Made by a program: the position numbers and the translations under genes. From Mytilus edulis (taxonomy: Eukaryota; Mollusca; Bivalvia; Mytilida; Mytilidae), in assembly GCF_963676685.1 (NCBI RefSeq), contig NC_092346.1, positions 28,595,133-28,659,132 of the forward strand: a DNA stretch of 64,000 nt. Direction: 5' to 3'. Below the pieces are notes generated by a model. That model was not told the DNA's origin. It saw only the letters and a program-made list of their open reading frames with translations, and ran no database searches. Positions 35,441 through 46,936 of this stretch are shown here, piece after piece (positions within the stretch are counted from its first letter, which is position 1; every line of letters begins with the position of its first letter).

Positions 35441-36114
35441 TGCAATGAATATTACAACTTATTATTGCAAAAGTCGTGCAAGTTCGCCAAACGAAATTGT
35501 CCTGTCGACGATTAGAAAAAGGTCCTGGTTCTGTTCTCCTATGTCCTGGTTCTGTGCCTTTACATCTAAGCTAAAAGTGGCAAATATTCAAAATCATTGA
35601 TGCTCTACTGTTAATGACTAGTTAGCTGTTATCTATTTTCTTAAAATTGCCATTGTTGTGAATCTGTTTACTATTATGAAAAAAATAACCCATATTTTTT
35701 TAATTTACTGTTTTCTGTTTTCTCATTTAAGATGATTTAAAATGCTGTTATCCGTTATCAATATTTTAAATTAACTGTAACCTTATTTGCTGACCTGTTA
35801 ATAGAACCCCTCTTGCCACATTTTAAGATAAGAAAATATGTTTACGATTTTCTGGATTACGATCCTTTTGCACGATCATCAAAATATGGTGTAAAATATT
35901 CAATATCTATATAAAAAAGATGATGTGGTATGTTTGTCAATAGACAAATTTCCAATAAGAAACCAAAAGGAAGTATGTGTAAACAACCATAATGTTGTAC
36001 GACCTTCAACAATGACCCAAAATTCAAAATGTAAAAGGTTTTGCATAAACATGGGTAGCATAAATATAGAACAAAGAATTTTTTTCTAATAAAATTGAGA
36101 ATGGAAACGGGGAT

Positions 36115-36385
36115 GTGTCAGGGACAACAACATGGCCATAGAGGTGACAAAAGTCGAATACCGTCAAAGGGTTTTCAACACAGCGAAAAAAATTTCGCAC
36201 CCAGATGCGGGCTTCAGTCGGCCCTTACACAAAATGTAATCTAGTTCATTAGAAATGGATGTTACATTCATCTTCATAACATATAAATGAACTAAAATTA
36301 AAAAAAAAAAACAAAGGCAAGAGGCTTCTGACTTTTGCCAGGGGCTAAAATGAGTCGGGATTAAACATGTAAAAATCAGGCACAA
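36115..36385 (+). mobile_element. Dispersed mussel repeat fragment (unit C)
   Basis: Homologue of 12046-12400 without the 76-bp MITE, so it gives the empty-site sequence for that element. The nearby site 36490-36499 is the empty counterpart of the 0.5-kb TIR element. Confidence 0.6.
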
Positions 36386-36651
36386 ATAAAGTTGATCAAG
36401 GCAAACAATCAGGTGAGCCTGGGCACTTTTTAGATGAGTTTAGATAATAATTTCAGTGTAACCTAAGCATCCTGAATATCGTTTCTCTGACAAATTTGTA
36501 CGAAACTGTAGATACTTTTCTTTTTATTCACAACCAAATGAAACTCGGCCTTGTTTCTGTGCGTAAGAATCATGTGTCTTCAGCAGCTTAAATCAGAATA
36601 CTTTGTGAACAATTTAGTGCTGACTAAAAGAATGACAATAGTAAATTGCGA

Positions 36652-36671
36652 GGGGGGGGGGGGGGGGGGGG
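36652..36671 (+). repeat. Run of 20 G
   Basis: An uninterrupted G tract at the place where units A and B have a mixed GGGGTGGGGTGGAGGGGG. It could form a quadruplex and is a likely place for length error in the assembly. Confidence 0.9.
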
Positions 36672-37053
36672 TGGAGGAAAAAGAAGGTCACAGTGAAAGT
36701 TTTAAGCTTGGAATAGTTTTAAAATTCTAAAATTGATGATAAAAAATAATTTGATGCAGATGTTCAAGAACGATTTTATTACAAAATTTTACAATAAAAA
36801 CGTTTTCCGTGAGTGGAAGGGAATTTCCCGTAAAATTTCCCGTAAGATTAAAAAGTTACACTTTAAAAGAAAATTTAAAGCTACTAGTATCAAGTATCAC
36901 TTGCTGTATCTTTACGATTATTTTCAACATAAAATTTTTGTCTGAACGGTTGTCATTTTTTTTCTCTCGAAAGTTCTAAAGAACACTCAAAACATATTTC
37001 ACTATTTTATGGAACGAGAGAGAATGGAGACGATATAACCTAGATAACACTAA

Positions 37054-39074
37054 TGCCCGCGTCACACTGTCCCGATTTTTATATACGATGGACACCCGAA
37101 TGCGAAAATTGTAAGTTCGTACGAAGTTGGTCCCGATCTCGTTAAAATACCAAAAAGTGACCGAAGCAAGTACGATGAATAACGAAGTCTATACGATGGT
37201 GCCGAAATTATATACGATAGCAAAAGATTGACATACGAAGGTTAACCGAAGACGGGTATTTAAGCTTCATATCTCAGCCGAAGGCTACATGATGGATTAC
37301 GAAGGCTACACGATAGATTACGATGATGGCGCGATGGCCATACGATGTCTAAAAGACGTCGTGTACAGCTTACGATGCATTTAAATTATTGGCGGGAAAT
37401 CGGTCTTTTTGTCTAATTCTTATAAAACTTAGTTTATTATCCCCTCGCCTACTACATGTAAGTTGCGTGTAGATAAAATTGTTATGGACACTCTAGAACC
37501 AAAATGCTCAAAACTTGGTATGGTGTTACTCGTTAAGAATATCTTAAGCGCTATTGACTTTAAAGTTCAAAGGTTAAGGTCACAGTGGCAGTTGTAATAC
37601 AAGGTAATATCACCCTTGTGGACACTCTAAAACCAATATGCTTCAAAAGATTTTTACCACATTTGGTATATTGTTCCTCCTTGTAATGATCTGACATTTT
37701 TTACGTTCAAGGCCAAAGGTCAAGGTCATGCAGATGGACTTGTTTTTTCTCCTTGTAATAGCATAATACACAGGAAATTGGTTGCTTATTCTTTACCTGC
37801 TGGTTCTAAAGACAATATTAAAGGTATTTCCAGTTACTGATTGTTTTGGTTGATTTCTAAAAAAAATAGTTTATGTATCAAATATGCATATTCAATTTAC
37901 TATTTTCTGCATGTGTCATATACAAATACAGTGTCCATACTTGTCCCCGATATGTTACATACGAGGGGGTGCCACGCTCGGCATTGCCTTGTTTGAACTG
38001 TAAAATATGTGCACTAGTCTGAATAATCACCCATACTTATGCCCATGTTTACTGATCTATCTTTAAGGTAAGGTAATGGGTTCGTTGATCCCTTTTATTC
38101 AAAAAGAGCTCTTTCCAGGAGAATATCATAATAATATAGACAAAAGGAAAGATGTGAGGAAAGCAACAAATGCGGCAAAATATGACATATAGAAAACAAA
38201 ATGTTTATGAAGTAAACATTCGTGGGACAACAACTCAGACGATACATAAAAAATCAGAATAATGAAGAAAAAGTTTGTTTCCCTATATACGCGTGCCTGC
38301 AGTGTTGGTGTACGAGGCGCGTTTATGATTTTCATTATGTTACCTGATATGAAAAATTGACAAAAAATAATATTTTACTTGTAAAAGTAAATCCTGAGCC
38401 TGTAATAGCTGCTCTTTTTGTTCCATTTGAATTAATAGAAACAACGCTGTCGCCTTTCTTGTTCTCATAGAATCATTTGATATAAGCTCCGTGTTTTGTG
38501 AACGTCTTTCTTAACTGTCGTATTAGACTGACCAGTGCATTTCGCGCATGGCACTTTAAATTTATTTTAGCGCGAAAATTAACTTACATTTAGCTGGATG
38601 TATTGCCGTCGTAGTTCCATCTTGTCGCCTTCGTACTTTTATTCGATGGCAACACGACGGGATTACGAGGTCTTCACGAAGTCGTGTTGCCATCGTAAGA
38701 CCTTCGGGTAACTTCGTGATTCATTCGTGTAGACATCGTAATGTCAAAACTGCCCGATAGAAACGATGGAAACACGAATGCAATACGATGTTCAAAGATG
38801 CATTCCCGGTGACATTACGATGGTGAGGATGGTGATACGAACTCAATACGAACCCTCACCATCGGACGCACCTTCGGGGATTTTTTAACATGTTAAAAAA
38901 TTTAGAACCCTTCCCGAAGTTGTCCCCGAAGGCTAGAAAAAGTGGCCGATGGTTCTACGATGGTTAAAGATGGCACTACGAATAGCCCGATCTGGATACG
39001 ATCAGTCCCGATTTTGAACATTTCCATAATCGTGTTGCCATCGGCGTAAAAATCGGGACAGTGTGACACGGGCA
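37054..39074. mobile_element. 2.0-kb non-autonomous TIR element with TAA duplication (unit C)
   Basis: Terminal inverted repeats TGCCCGCGTCACACTGTCCC and (reverse complement of the right end) TGCCCGTGTCACACTGTCCC, about 28 bp long, are flanked by TAA (37051-37053 and 39075-39077). Units A and B have the uninterrupted site AACACTGACAGAAAT. Subterminal regions are dense in TACGATG and CGAAG motifs on both sides. A 3-bp TNA duplication fits PIF/Harbinger-type elements. No transposase frame is present, and another repeat is nested inside. Confidence 0.85.
37480..37990 (+). mobile_element. Repeat nested in the 2.0-kb element
   Basis: Contains CAAAGGTCAAGGTCATG, two CACTCTARAACCAAWATGCT segments, and an end with GGGTGCCACGCTCGGCATTG. 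I recognise this style (AAGGTCAAGGTCA motifs) from common bivalve dispersed repeats. Boundaries are approximate. Confidence 0.5.
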
Positions 39075-39203
39075 TAACAGAAATAAAAAAAAAATAACTT
39101 TTGCATTTTATAATTTCAAAATAAAGTGAGTTGTCAAGGAATTTTTATAAAGAATTAAGGGGGAGGGAGTGAACGATGTTCCTATTTTTTTATATTTATA
39201 TAT

Positions 39204-40214
39204 GTAGGACTCTAAAGTGCGATGGTACTCTAAAGTGCGATGGTCACGCTAAAGTGCGATGGTCTACGCTAAAGTACGATGTTGTCTCACGCTAAAGTGC
39301 GATGGTTGTTTGTTTGCTAAAGTAAGATGGTATATCACGCTAAAGTGCGATGGACCAATATGATAAGGTCGACGGTTTAAAACATTAAAATACATGGATT
39401 TAAAAAAAAAACTGGTCTATTTGCAAAAGCTAGAATGCTAAGGTGTAACATATGATTTATCATTTATGATTTTATGGCTTTATGATTTATCGGTAATCTT
39501 AAGTGATAGTTTCTAAAATTTATTTTGAAGACCGACCACATTGTCGGAATACATTAAGTAACATTTATTTGTACAAGGTGTTTTATTCTTGAATGCGAGA
39601 AAAAGTCAATATTCGTCAAGCTTTCTCTTTTCCGTAAAAAAGACATGTTATATTTTCCTCCACTGTACAAACTATGTTTTAGCCGACAATTTATAATTTA
39701 CGCTGAAAAACATGAACCTTTATTTTACTGACGTTACTTTTTAATAAAATCGAAAATATTTTTAAGGGGACCGCAATGTAAACTGAATTGTAAACAATAA
39801 TTTCAGTGCATCCGTTCGCTGCCAATAGAAGCAGGATCTACGATACCTATATTCGTATACTATTTTCAACCTATTTAGCATCTATAAAGTAAAATGGTTG
39901 ACTGCAGGACACAAGTCCTTCTTCAAGCATCCGAAATAAATCAACACAGTTGCTTCAGCCGACGAAGCACGGTTAGGTCTGAAATTAAAACATGGACATT
40001 TGGTGAATCAAATGTTCTTAATTTATGTTCCGGCATATACATTTTTGGTTTGTATAAACGACTGTTAACGTCATAATCCAAGTACAATTCTCTCGTCTAT
40101 ACTTTCGCGGACCATCGCACTTTAGCGTATGGAGGAATCGTGCTTTAGCGTAGACCATCGCACTTTAGCGTGACCATCGTACTTTAGCGTCCCCATCGCA
40201 CTTTAGAGTCCTAC
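39204..40214. mobile_element. 1.0-kb element with iterated terminal repeats (unit C)
   Basis: Both ends read GTAGGACTCTAAAGTGCGAT inwards. The left arm has about seven copies of CTAAAGTGCGATGGT and the right arm about five in inverse orientation, spaced about 18-25 bp. Units A and B have the site uninterrupted (TATATATTTCATGAATAAA). The flanks suggest a 2-bp AT duplication, but this is ambiguous in AT-rich DNA. The centre (39360-40090) has no recognisable transposase. Confidence 0.85.
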
Positions 40215-40241
40215 ATCATGAATAAATATAAAATATGCCTT

Positions 40242-41558
40242 TAGAGCAATTTGGACTTCCCGTGTTGTCATGTGACATATTAACCACTGACGATATTCAT
40301 CAGAGCAATTTAGACTTGCCGTGTTGTCATGTGACATGTTTACCACTGACGAGATTCATCAGAGCAATTTAGACTTGCCGTGTTGTCATGTCACATATTA
40401 ACCACTGACAAGATTCATCAGAGCAATTTAGACTTTTCATGTAGTCATGTGACATATTAACCACTGACGAGATTCATCAGAGCAATTTAGACTTGCCGTG
40501 TTGTCATGTGACATATTAACCACTGACGAGATTCATCAGAGCAATTTAGACTTGCCGTGTTGTCATGTGACATATTTACCACTGACGAGATTCATCAGAG
40601 CAATATAGACTTTCCATGTAGTCATGTGACATATTAACCACTGACGAGATTCATTAGAGCAATTTAGACTTGCCGTATTGTCATGTGACATATTAACCAC
40701 TGACGAGATTCATCAGAGCAATTTAGACTTTCCATGTAGTCATGTGACATATTAACCACTGACGAGATTCATTAGAGCAATTCAGACTTGCCGTATTGTC
40801 ATGTGACATAGTAACCACTGACGAGATTCATCAGAGCAATTTAGAGCAATTTAGACTTTCCGTGATGTCATGTGACATATTAACCACTGACGAGATTCAT
40901 CAGATCAATTTAGACTTTCCGTGTTGTCATGTGACATATAAACCACTGACGAGATTCATCAGAGCAATTTAGACTTCCCGTGTTGTCATGTGACTTATTC
41001 ACCACTGACGAGATACATCAGAGCTATTTAGACTTCCCGTGTTGTCATGTGACATATTAACCACTGACGAGATTTATCAGAGCAGTTTAGAGCAATTTGG
41101 ACTTGCCGTGTTGCCATGTGACATATTAACCACTGACGGGATTCATCAGAGCAATTTAAACTTTCCGTGTTGTCATGTGACATATTAACCACTGACGAGA
41201 TTTATCAGAGCAATTTAGACTTTCCGTGTTGTCATGTAACATATAAACCACTGACGAGGCATCAGAGCAATTTAGACTTTCCGTGTTGTCATGTGACATA
41301 TTAACCACTGACGAGATTCATCAGAGCAATTTAGACTTTCCATGTAGTTATGTGACATATTAATCACTGACGAGATTCATCAGAGTAATTTAGACTTGCC
41401 GTGTTGTCATGTGACATATTAACCACTGACGAGATTCATCAGATCAATTTAGACTTTCCGTGTTGTCATGTGACAAATTAACCAGTGACGAGATTTATCA
41501 GAGTAATTTAGACTTGCCGTGTTGTCATGTGACATATTAACCACTGACGAGATTCATA
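40242..41558. repeat. 59-bp minisatellite, about 22 copies (unit C)
   Basis: Same unit as in A and B, with more units carrying AGAGCAATTTAGAC. One unit start is duplicated near 40840 and 41090 (GAGCAATTTAGAGCAATTT type). Confidence 0.95.
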
Positions 41559-42049
41559 TTTCTAATAAAACATACGAGGTGCTGCCAGCTTAAATTTGGT
41601 TTTTGAGATCTCAACCATCGACCTCGATATTGAATAAAAAAGAACCAGAAAGTCCAGCCAAGGACGTTTAGCCAAGGACGTCCTTGGTCCAGTTCAGAAA
41701 ATCAGTATAGAAAAGGCCATGACTCTTTAATATCGGTATCATAGATAAAACTAACAACAACAAAAACAACAATACAATCACGTTAAATAAATAAAAGGTT
41801 GACCAGTCTTTGATTGGCCGATGTGATGATACCGATTTTTAATATAGGCCGGAAGCTCTCGTTTCTTTTATGGTTGGCTTTGTTTCTGTAATCCTCAATT
41901 GTATTTTCTCTATATTTTAGCACATCATTTAGGCAATTTTCTCTATTATTTGTTTCTTTTAGCCATCTCATGATTCTTTGGTCCATTAGTATCTATTCCT
42001 TATATATATTTTATATTTTCAATTTTAAATGCAGACCAAAAATCTTTAA

Positions 42050-44080
42050 GTCCGTTTCAATATATATTTAAAAATAAAGATGTGGTACGATTGCCAACGA
42101 GACAACTATTTATAAGAGACAAAATGACATAGAAATCATAATTAACAACTATAGTTCATCGTATGGCCTTCAACAATGAGCTAATATATAAAAAAGAAGA
42201 TGTGGTATTATTGCCAATGAGACAACTATCCACAAAAGACCAAAATGACACAGACATTAACAACTATAGGTCACCGTATGGCCTTCAACAATGAGCAAAT
42301 CCCATACCGCATAGTCAGCTATAAAAGGCCCCGATAAGATAATGTAAAACAATTCAAACGAGAAAACTAACGGCCTTATTTATGTAAAAAAAGAACGAAA
42401 AACAAATATGTAACACATAAACAAACGACAACCACTGAATTACAGGCTCCTGACTTGGGACAGGCACATACATAAATAATGTGGCGGGGTTAAACATGTT
42501 AGCGGGATCCCAACCCTCCCCTATTCTGGGACAGCGGTATAACAGTACAACATAAGAACGAACTATAAAAATCAATTGAAAATGGCTTAACTCATCAGAA
42601 GGACAATTATACAAGTGAACGTGGCCGGTACTTATACATCCCGACACAAAAAGACACAATGAACAGATCTGAGAGTACTCGCAGTTATCTGACAGCTAGT
42701 TCAAAGCCACTAACAACTAATAAAAAAATCATGGAACTGAGACTAAACTATCAATCCGTATACATCCAACATCCAATGGATTTAGTGTCAGAGTCATCGA
42801 TAGCCAGAGAAATACATGACCTTGTGCAATGCCAAGTTACAGGTATCGACAGATTGTAGATCCATGAATATGTATATGCATATAACATACTAATAATATT
42901 TAGTTAGCTTTTAATTTACTGATAACACAATCAATATTTATACCAATAAAAACAATATTCAATGATCTAATTACAGTGTTGAATAGGTAACCTTTTAGAA
43001 TAAGTTTATTTAAAGGAGCGACAAGTTTACATGGATCATTTCTAAATTTCCGGGCACGGTTAACAACATTTCCGTAAAAATGAGGATATGCTATCCCGTT
43101 TGAAATAAGTTTTCTACAGGTACAACCAAACTTCAAAACCAAATCTTTATATCTATGGAAAAATTTAATAAAGGTTTTAAGTAATTTATGGTAATGATAT
43201 CCCTGGTTTAATAATTTACCAGTAATACATAGGTTGCGTTGGTTAAAATAAAAAACGTCACAACAGACACGGGTATAGCGAACAAGTTGTGAAATATAAA
43301 CACCGTAAAATGGTGCCAAAGGAACATCACCATCTAAAAATGGAAAATTAACAATAGGGAACGAAAAATCGTCTCTTTTGTCGTAAATTTTAGTGTGGAG
43401 TTTCCCGTTTAAAACCGAAATATCTAAATCCAGGAAAGGACAGTTATTACCGAATAAATTTGATTTATTTAAAGTAAGTTCCTTGGGGTACATTTCCGCA
43501 GTATATTGAGAAAATTCTTGATTATTTATTTAACGAAAAAATATCAGCCTATTCCGCATATATGCAGATATAAAAGACCCCGAAATGACGAATATAAAAC
43601 AATTCAAACGAGAAAAAGAACGAAATAATTTAACTAAAATAATGAACGAAAAACAAATATGCAACACACCAAGAAACGACAAGCACAGAATTACAGGCCC
43701 CTGATTTAGTACAGGTAATGGACATAAAAACGTGGCAGTGTTAAACATGAATGTGCATGGGAGCTAAACCCTCCCCTTAACTGGGACAGTTGTTTAAAAG
43801 TACAACTTAAGAATAAAAGCAAAATCAGTTTAAAAGACTAACTCATCAGGTTGATTCAAATACTACAAATATCTATCTAAAAAGATACAAAGTTGACGTG
43901 GCCGCATATTTGAATATTCCAACAACAGGGAGACACAAGTATAGAGCTGAGAATACCCGTAGTTACTGACAGCTAGCTCAAACCTAGGCCAACTGATAAT
44001 AAATGAAAAAAAATCAGGCATTCAAGACTAAATTATCAATCAGTACAGAGACATTTAACATCCAATGGATTTAGTGTGAA
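42050..44080 (-). mobile_element. Retroelement 3' end of unit C, split by a nested insertion
   Basis: The unit C homologue of 16455-17122 is interrupted: GAGCTAA (42178-42184) and GCCTATTCCG (43547 on) are contiguous in A and B. The inserted 42185-43546 is a second, less truncated member of the same retroelement family, also on the minus strand. Confidence 0.8.
42900..43546 (-). pseudogene. 5'-truncated reverse transcriptase C-terminal fragment
   Basis: The minus strand from 43546 to the stop at 42900-42902 encodes about 200 residues of the distal part of a retroelement reverse-transcriptase protein. Recognisable segments include FLDLDISVLNGKLHTKIYDK, then YGVYISQLVRYTRV and KLLNQGYHYHKL. 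I know this set from reverse-transcriptase proteins widespread in invertebrates and fish. I cannot tell whether it is Penelope-like or a LINE. The catalytic domain is missing, lost by 5' truncation, so the copy is inactive. The family's 3' non-coding part follows (42185-42899) and is the source of the short dispersed fragments elsewhere in the window. Confidence 0.7.
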
Positions 44081-44109
44081 GAATGTTATTTTAAAAAGCC
44101 TGAAACATA

Positions 44110-44540
44110 TGTTGATGAAAAAATACCTGAAAGTGGTGCTAAAAACTTAAAGGGGATACGATACATACAGTTGTAATACCTGTTGTAGTATGCATGTCGT
44201 GCTAAAATCAGCAACTATCTTAAGTCTACTAAATTACAACGGTAAACCAAAAGTAGTATTGCCACATTGATCTGTGTCCACACTTGTTATAGGATTTAAT
44301 TTATTTTGCGGCGTCGATATCGTCATAATTCTTTATGATATAAAGAAGATGGGAAGAAACTTTGGACCATAGTATGGTGGCCGGATGCGGCCATTTCGCC
44401 TTTTCGCGACGGTTTTTGTGTTTGTTCCTTTCAATTTGCAAACGCAAAATCGGGAAATTGAGAATTCGGGAAATTGAGAAATCAGGAAATCGGGAAATCG
44501 GGAAATTGGGAATTCGAGAAATCGAGAACTCAAGAAAACG
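44110..44540. repeat. Unit-end block and 9-bp repeat (unit C)
   Basis: Homologous to 17160-17580 with more divergence. The 9-bp array uses GGAAATTGAGAATTCG-type variants. Confidence 0.7.
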
Positions 44541-44879
44541 TACAAAAGATGTTAGAAAGGGTATTTATTTAATGGACATTTCAGCTTTCTTCGGGCTTCT
44601 ATTAACTAAACGAATTTAGGTGCACGCCGTCGACACGACGAATAGTCTTCTTTTAAATTCAACACGTGTGACAATAAAGGAAAAAACTCAATGAGAGAAA
44701 TGTATCAATTTTGAATTCTATCATCATATTTCACATTTTCAAAATTCAATCATGCATATGAAAACAAAATTTCCCATATTTGTAGAGCGTTGATAAAATT
44801 AAAAACTACATCTACATGTAGTATGAAGCTCTAAAAAATTTACACACTGAGATGTTATGAAGTCAACAATGTGCATAAA

Positions 44880-45115
44880 TGAGCAACACGACGGGTGCCA
44901 CGTGAGGAGCAGGATCTGCTTACTCTTCCGGAGCACCTGAGATCACCTCCAGTTTTTGTTGGGGTTCGTGTTGCTTAGTCTTCAGTTTTCTATGCTGTGT
45001 CTTATGTACTATTATTTGTCTTTTGTCTTTTTAGTTTTTAGCCATGACGTTTTCAGTTTATTCTCGATCTAAGAGTTTGACTTTCCCTCTCGTATCTTTC
45101 GTCCCCTAACAATAT
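44880..45115 (+). mobile_element. Dispersed mussel repeat, uninterrupted form
   Basis: Runs from GCAACACGACGGGTGCCACG through CTTCCGGAGCACCTGAGATC to GTATCTTTCGTCCCCT. In units A and B it is cut after AGCAGGATC by the duplication junction. It is widely repeated in mussels as I recall it. Confidence 0.7.
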
Positions 45116-45119
45116 GTAT

Positions 45120-45480
45120 AAATTTTATATCTTGCAATTTTCCTTTTCACACTAATAAAACTTAACTAATAACTATATAATCTCTTTACTTGTAAGTATT
45201 ACTGGCGCTAACGCTTTCTACGATATGATTTATCGAAATTTTAAAAACATTCAAAGTTCTACTACAGAAGCACATTTAGGAACTTCTAAAAATATTGTTT
45301 GAATTCGAAATCACGAATTTAATCATACTTATCATATTTTTGGATGGTCCTCAATGGGCTTCCGTAGAGTTCTTTACACAAATAAAATTGATTGAACAAT
45401 TTGTCTTATTTGTAATTTATTAGTATATTAATGGAAAATCCTGTTACAGCCGATTTCATTGAGTCATTCTTAGGTTAGGT
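45120..45480. other. Single-copy-looking AT-rich spacer
   Basis: No similarity to the unit sequences, no long open frame and no repeat that I can identify. Confidence 0.4.
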
Positions 45481-45482
45481 AA

Positions 45483-45567
45483 ACTATCCTCTTTTTAGAG
45501 TAGACTAGTCCGACAGATAACCAATCTATCTATCTGTTGGACTATGCTACTTTGAAATGAGGATAGT
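45483..45567. repeat. 85-nt imperfect hairpin
   Basis: ACTATCCTC and GAGGATAGT close a hairpin whose inner arms AGTAGACTAGTCCGACAGATA-like and TATCTGTTGGACTATGCTACT-like pair with few mismatches around an 11-nt loop. The size fits a small fold-back element or a microRNA-precursor-like structure. Nothing proves transcription. Confidence 0.5.
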
Positions 45568-45661
45568 ATACTTGAACTTATAAGGACTTCACGGTTCAGC
45601 TAACTAGCAAGCTAACCAAATATATTACCTTTTCCTACATACTCGATGAAGTCGGCTGCCG

Positions 45662-46806
45662 TGAACAGGATGTTTATGGCAAGCTGTTCTCGTCAAAACT
45701 ATGTTTAAACCATTTTTCGAAAAAATTACACACTGAGAATTAAAACCGTTGCAAAGCACAATGAGATTTAAAAACTTCAAAACACACACTGAGAATTAAA
45801 AATTACACACTGAGATTTCATAAAGACGCAACGAGATTACAAAAATGAAAAACACACACTGAGAATTGAAAATTACACACTGAGATTCAAAAAGACACAT
45901 TGAGAATAAATAAACTGAAAACACACACTGCATGAGAATTCAAAATTACACACTGAGATTTGTGCGCACTTTTTTATGCGCATATATCTAATTAGCATAC
46001 TTAATCTGAATCTATTACAAGCTTAAAACAACTAAGGGGCAGAACTCGTTAGTCCTTCGATTTGGTTCCAAATTATTTATAAAAAAAAACTTTAGAAATA
46101 CAAGAACAAGAAAAATACCCACTTACCGTCTTATTACAAAATATAACGAAATGATGAAAAACTTTATTAGAATTATAAGAAAGTATTGGAACAATCTGTA
46201 AAAAAAAACAAAGAACGCAAAATGTTTACTCAAGTGTCTATAATTATGGCATATAAACGTAACAAAAATATAAAAGATTACCTTGCGAAATCAGGGTAAC
46301 AGTTGGAAGAATTTAGAAAAGGGACTCATGCTTAAACGGTGTTAAGTTTTAAAAAAATCCTGAAACACTGGTAGTAATGATCTGAATTATAGGTAACAAA
46401 CTTATGAATATGAGCGATGTTAAGTCTTGAAATTTATTACGAATGTTGGTTGAAGGAATCGCATTTCATCATAATGACAAGAGTTCTTGAGATCAAGATA
46501 TTAATCTGTTTAATTTTCATCTCATGAATATTCATTAGTAATTTGCATATTAATTTCAGTGTGTATTTTTGAAATCTCAGAGTGTAATTAACAATTCGCA
46601 GTGTGTGTTTTTTCAATTTTTTTCATCTCAGTGTGTCTTTTTAAAATCTCAGTGTGTAATTTTGAATTCTCAGTGTGTGTTTATTTAATTTTTTTAAAAA
46701 TATTAGTGTGTTATTTTAGGTTTTTAAATCTCAGTGTGTATTTTTTTTCTTCGAAAAAAGGGTTTAAACATAGTTTTGACGAGAACGGCTTGCCATAGAT
46801 GTTCCC
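45662..46806. mobile_element. Fold-back element with repeat-filled arms
   Basis: The left arm (about 45668-45970) starts with GGCAAGCTGTTCTCGTCAAA and continues into ACACACTGAGA-type tandem repeats. The right arm (about 46555-46806) is its reverse complement in the same order, ending TTGACGAGAACGGCTTGCCA. The 580-bp centre is AT-rich without a gene. Long inverted arms made of short tandem repeats are typical of fold-back transposons. Confidence 0.7.
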
Positions 46807-46936
46807 TTAATATACTAGAGGTCAGTACTTAAGACTCGATACAGATGAAAATATAGAATACACGAGAAAAATAAGCAAGATGCTCTCTCAAGTAAACTAT
46901 TTAATTTGTGGTTGAAAAAACAAGTCAAAACACCGA

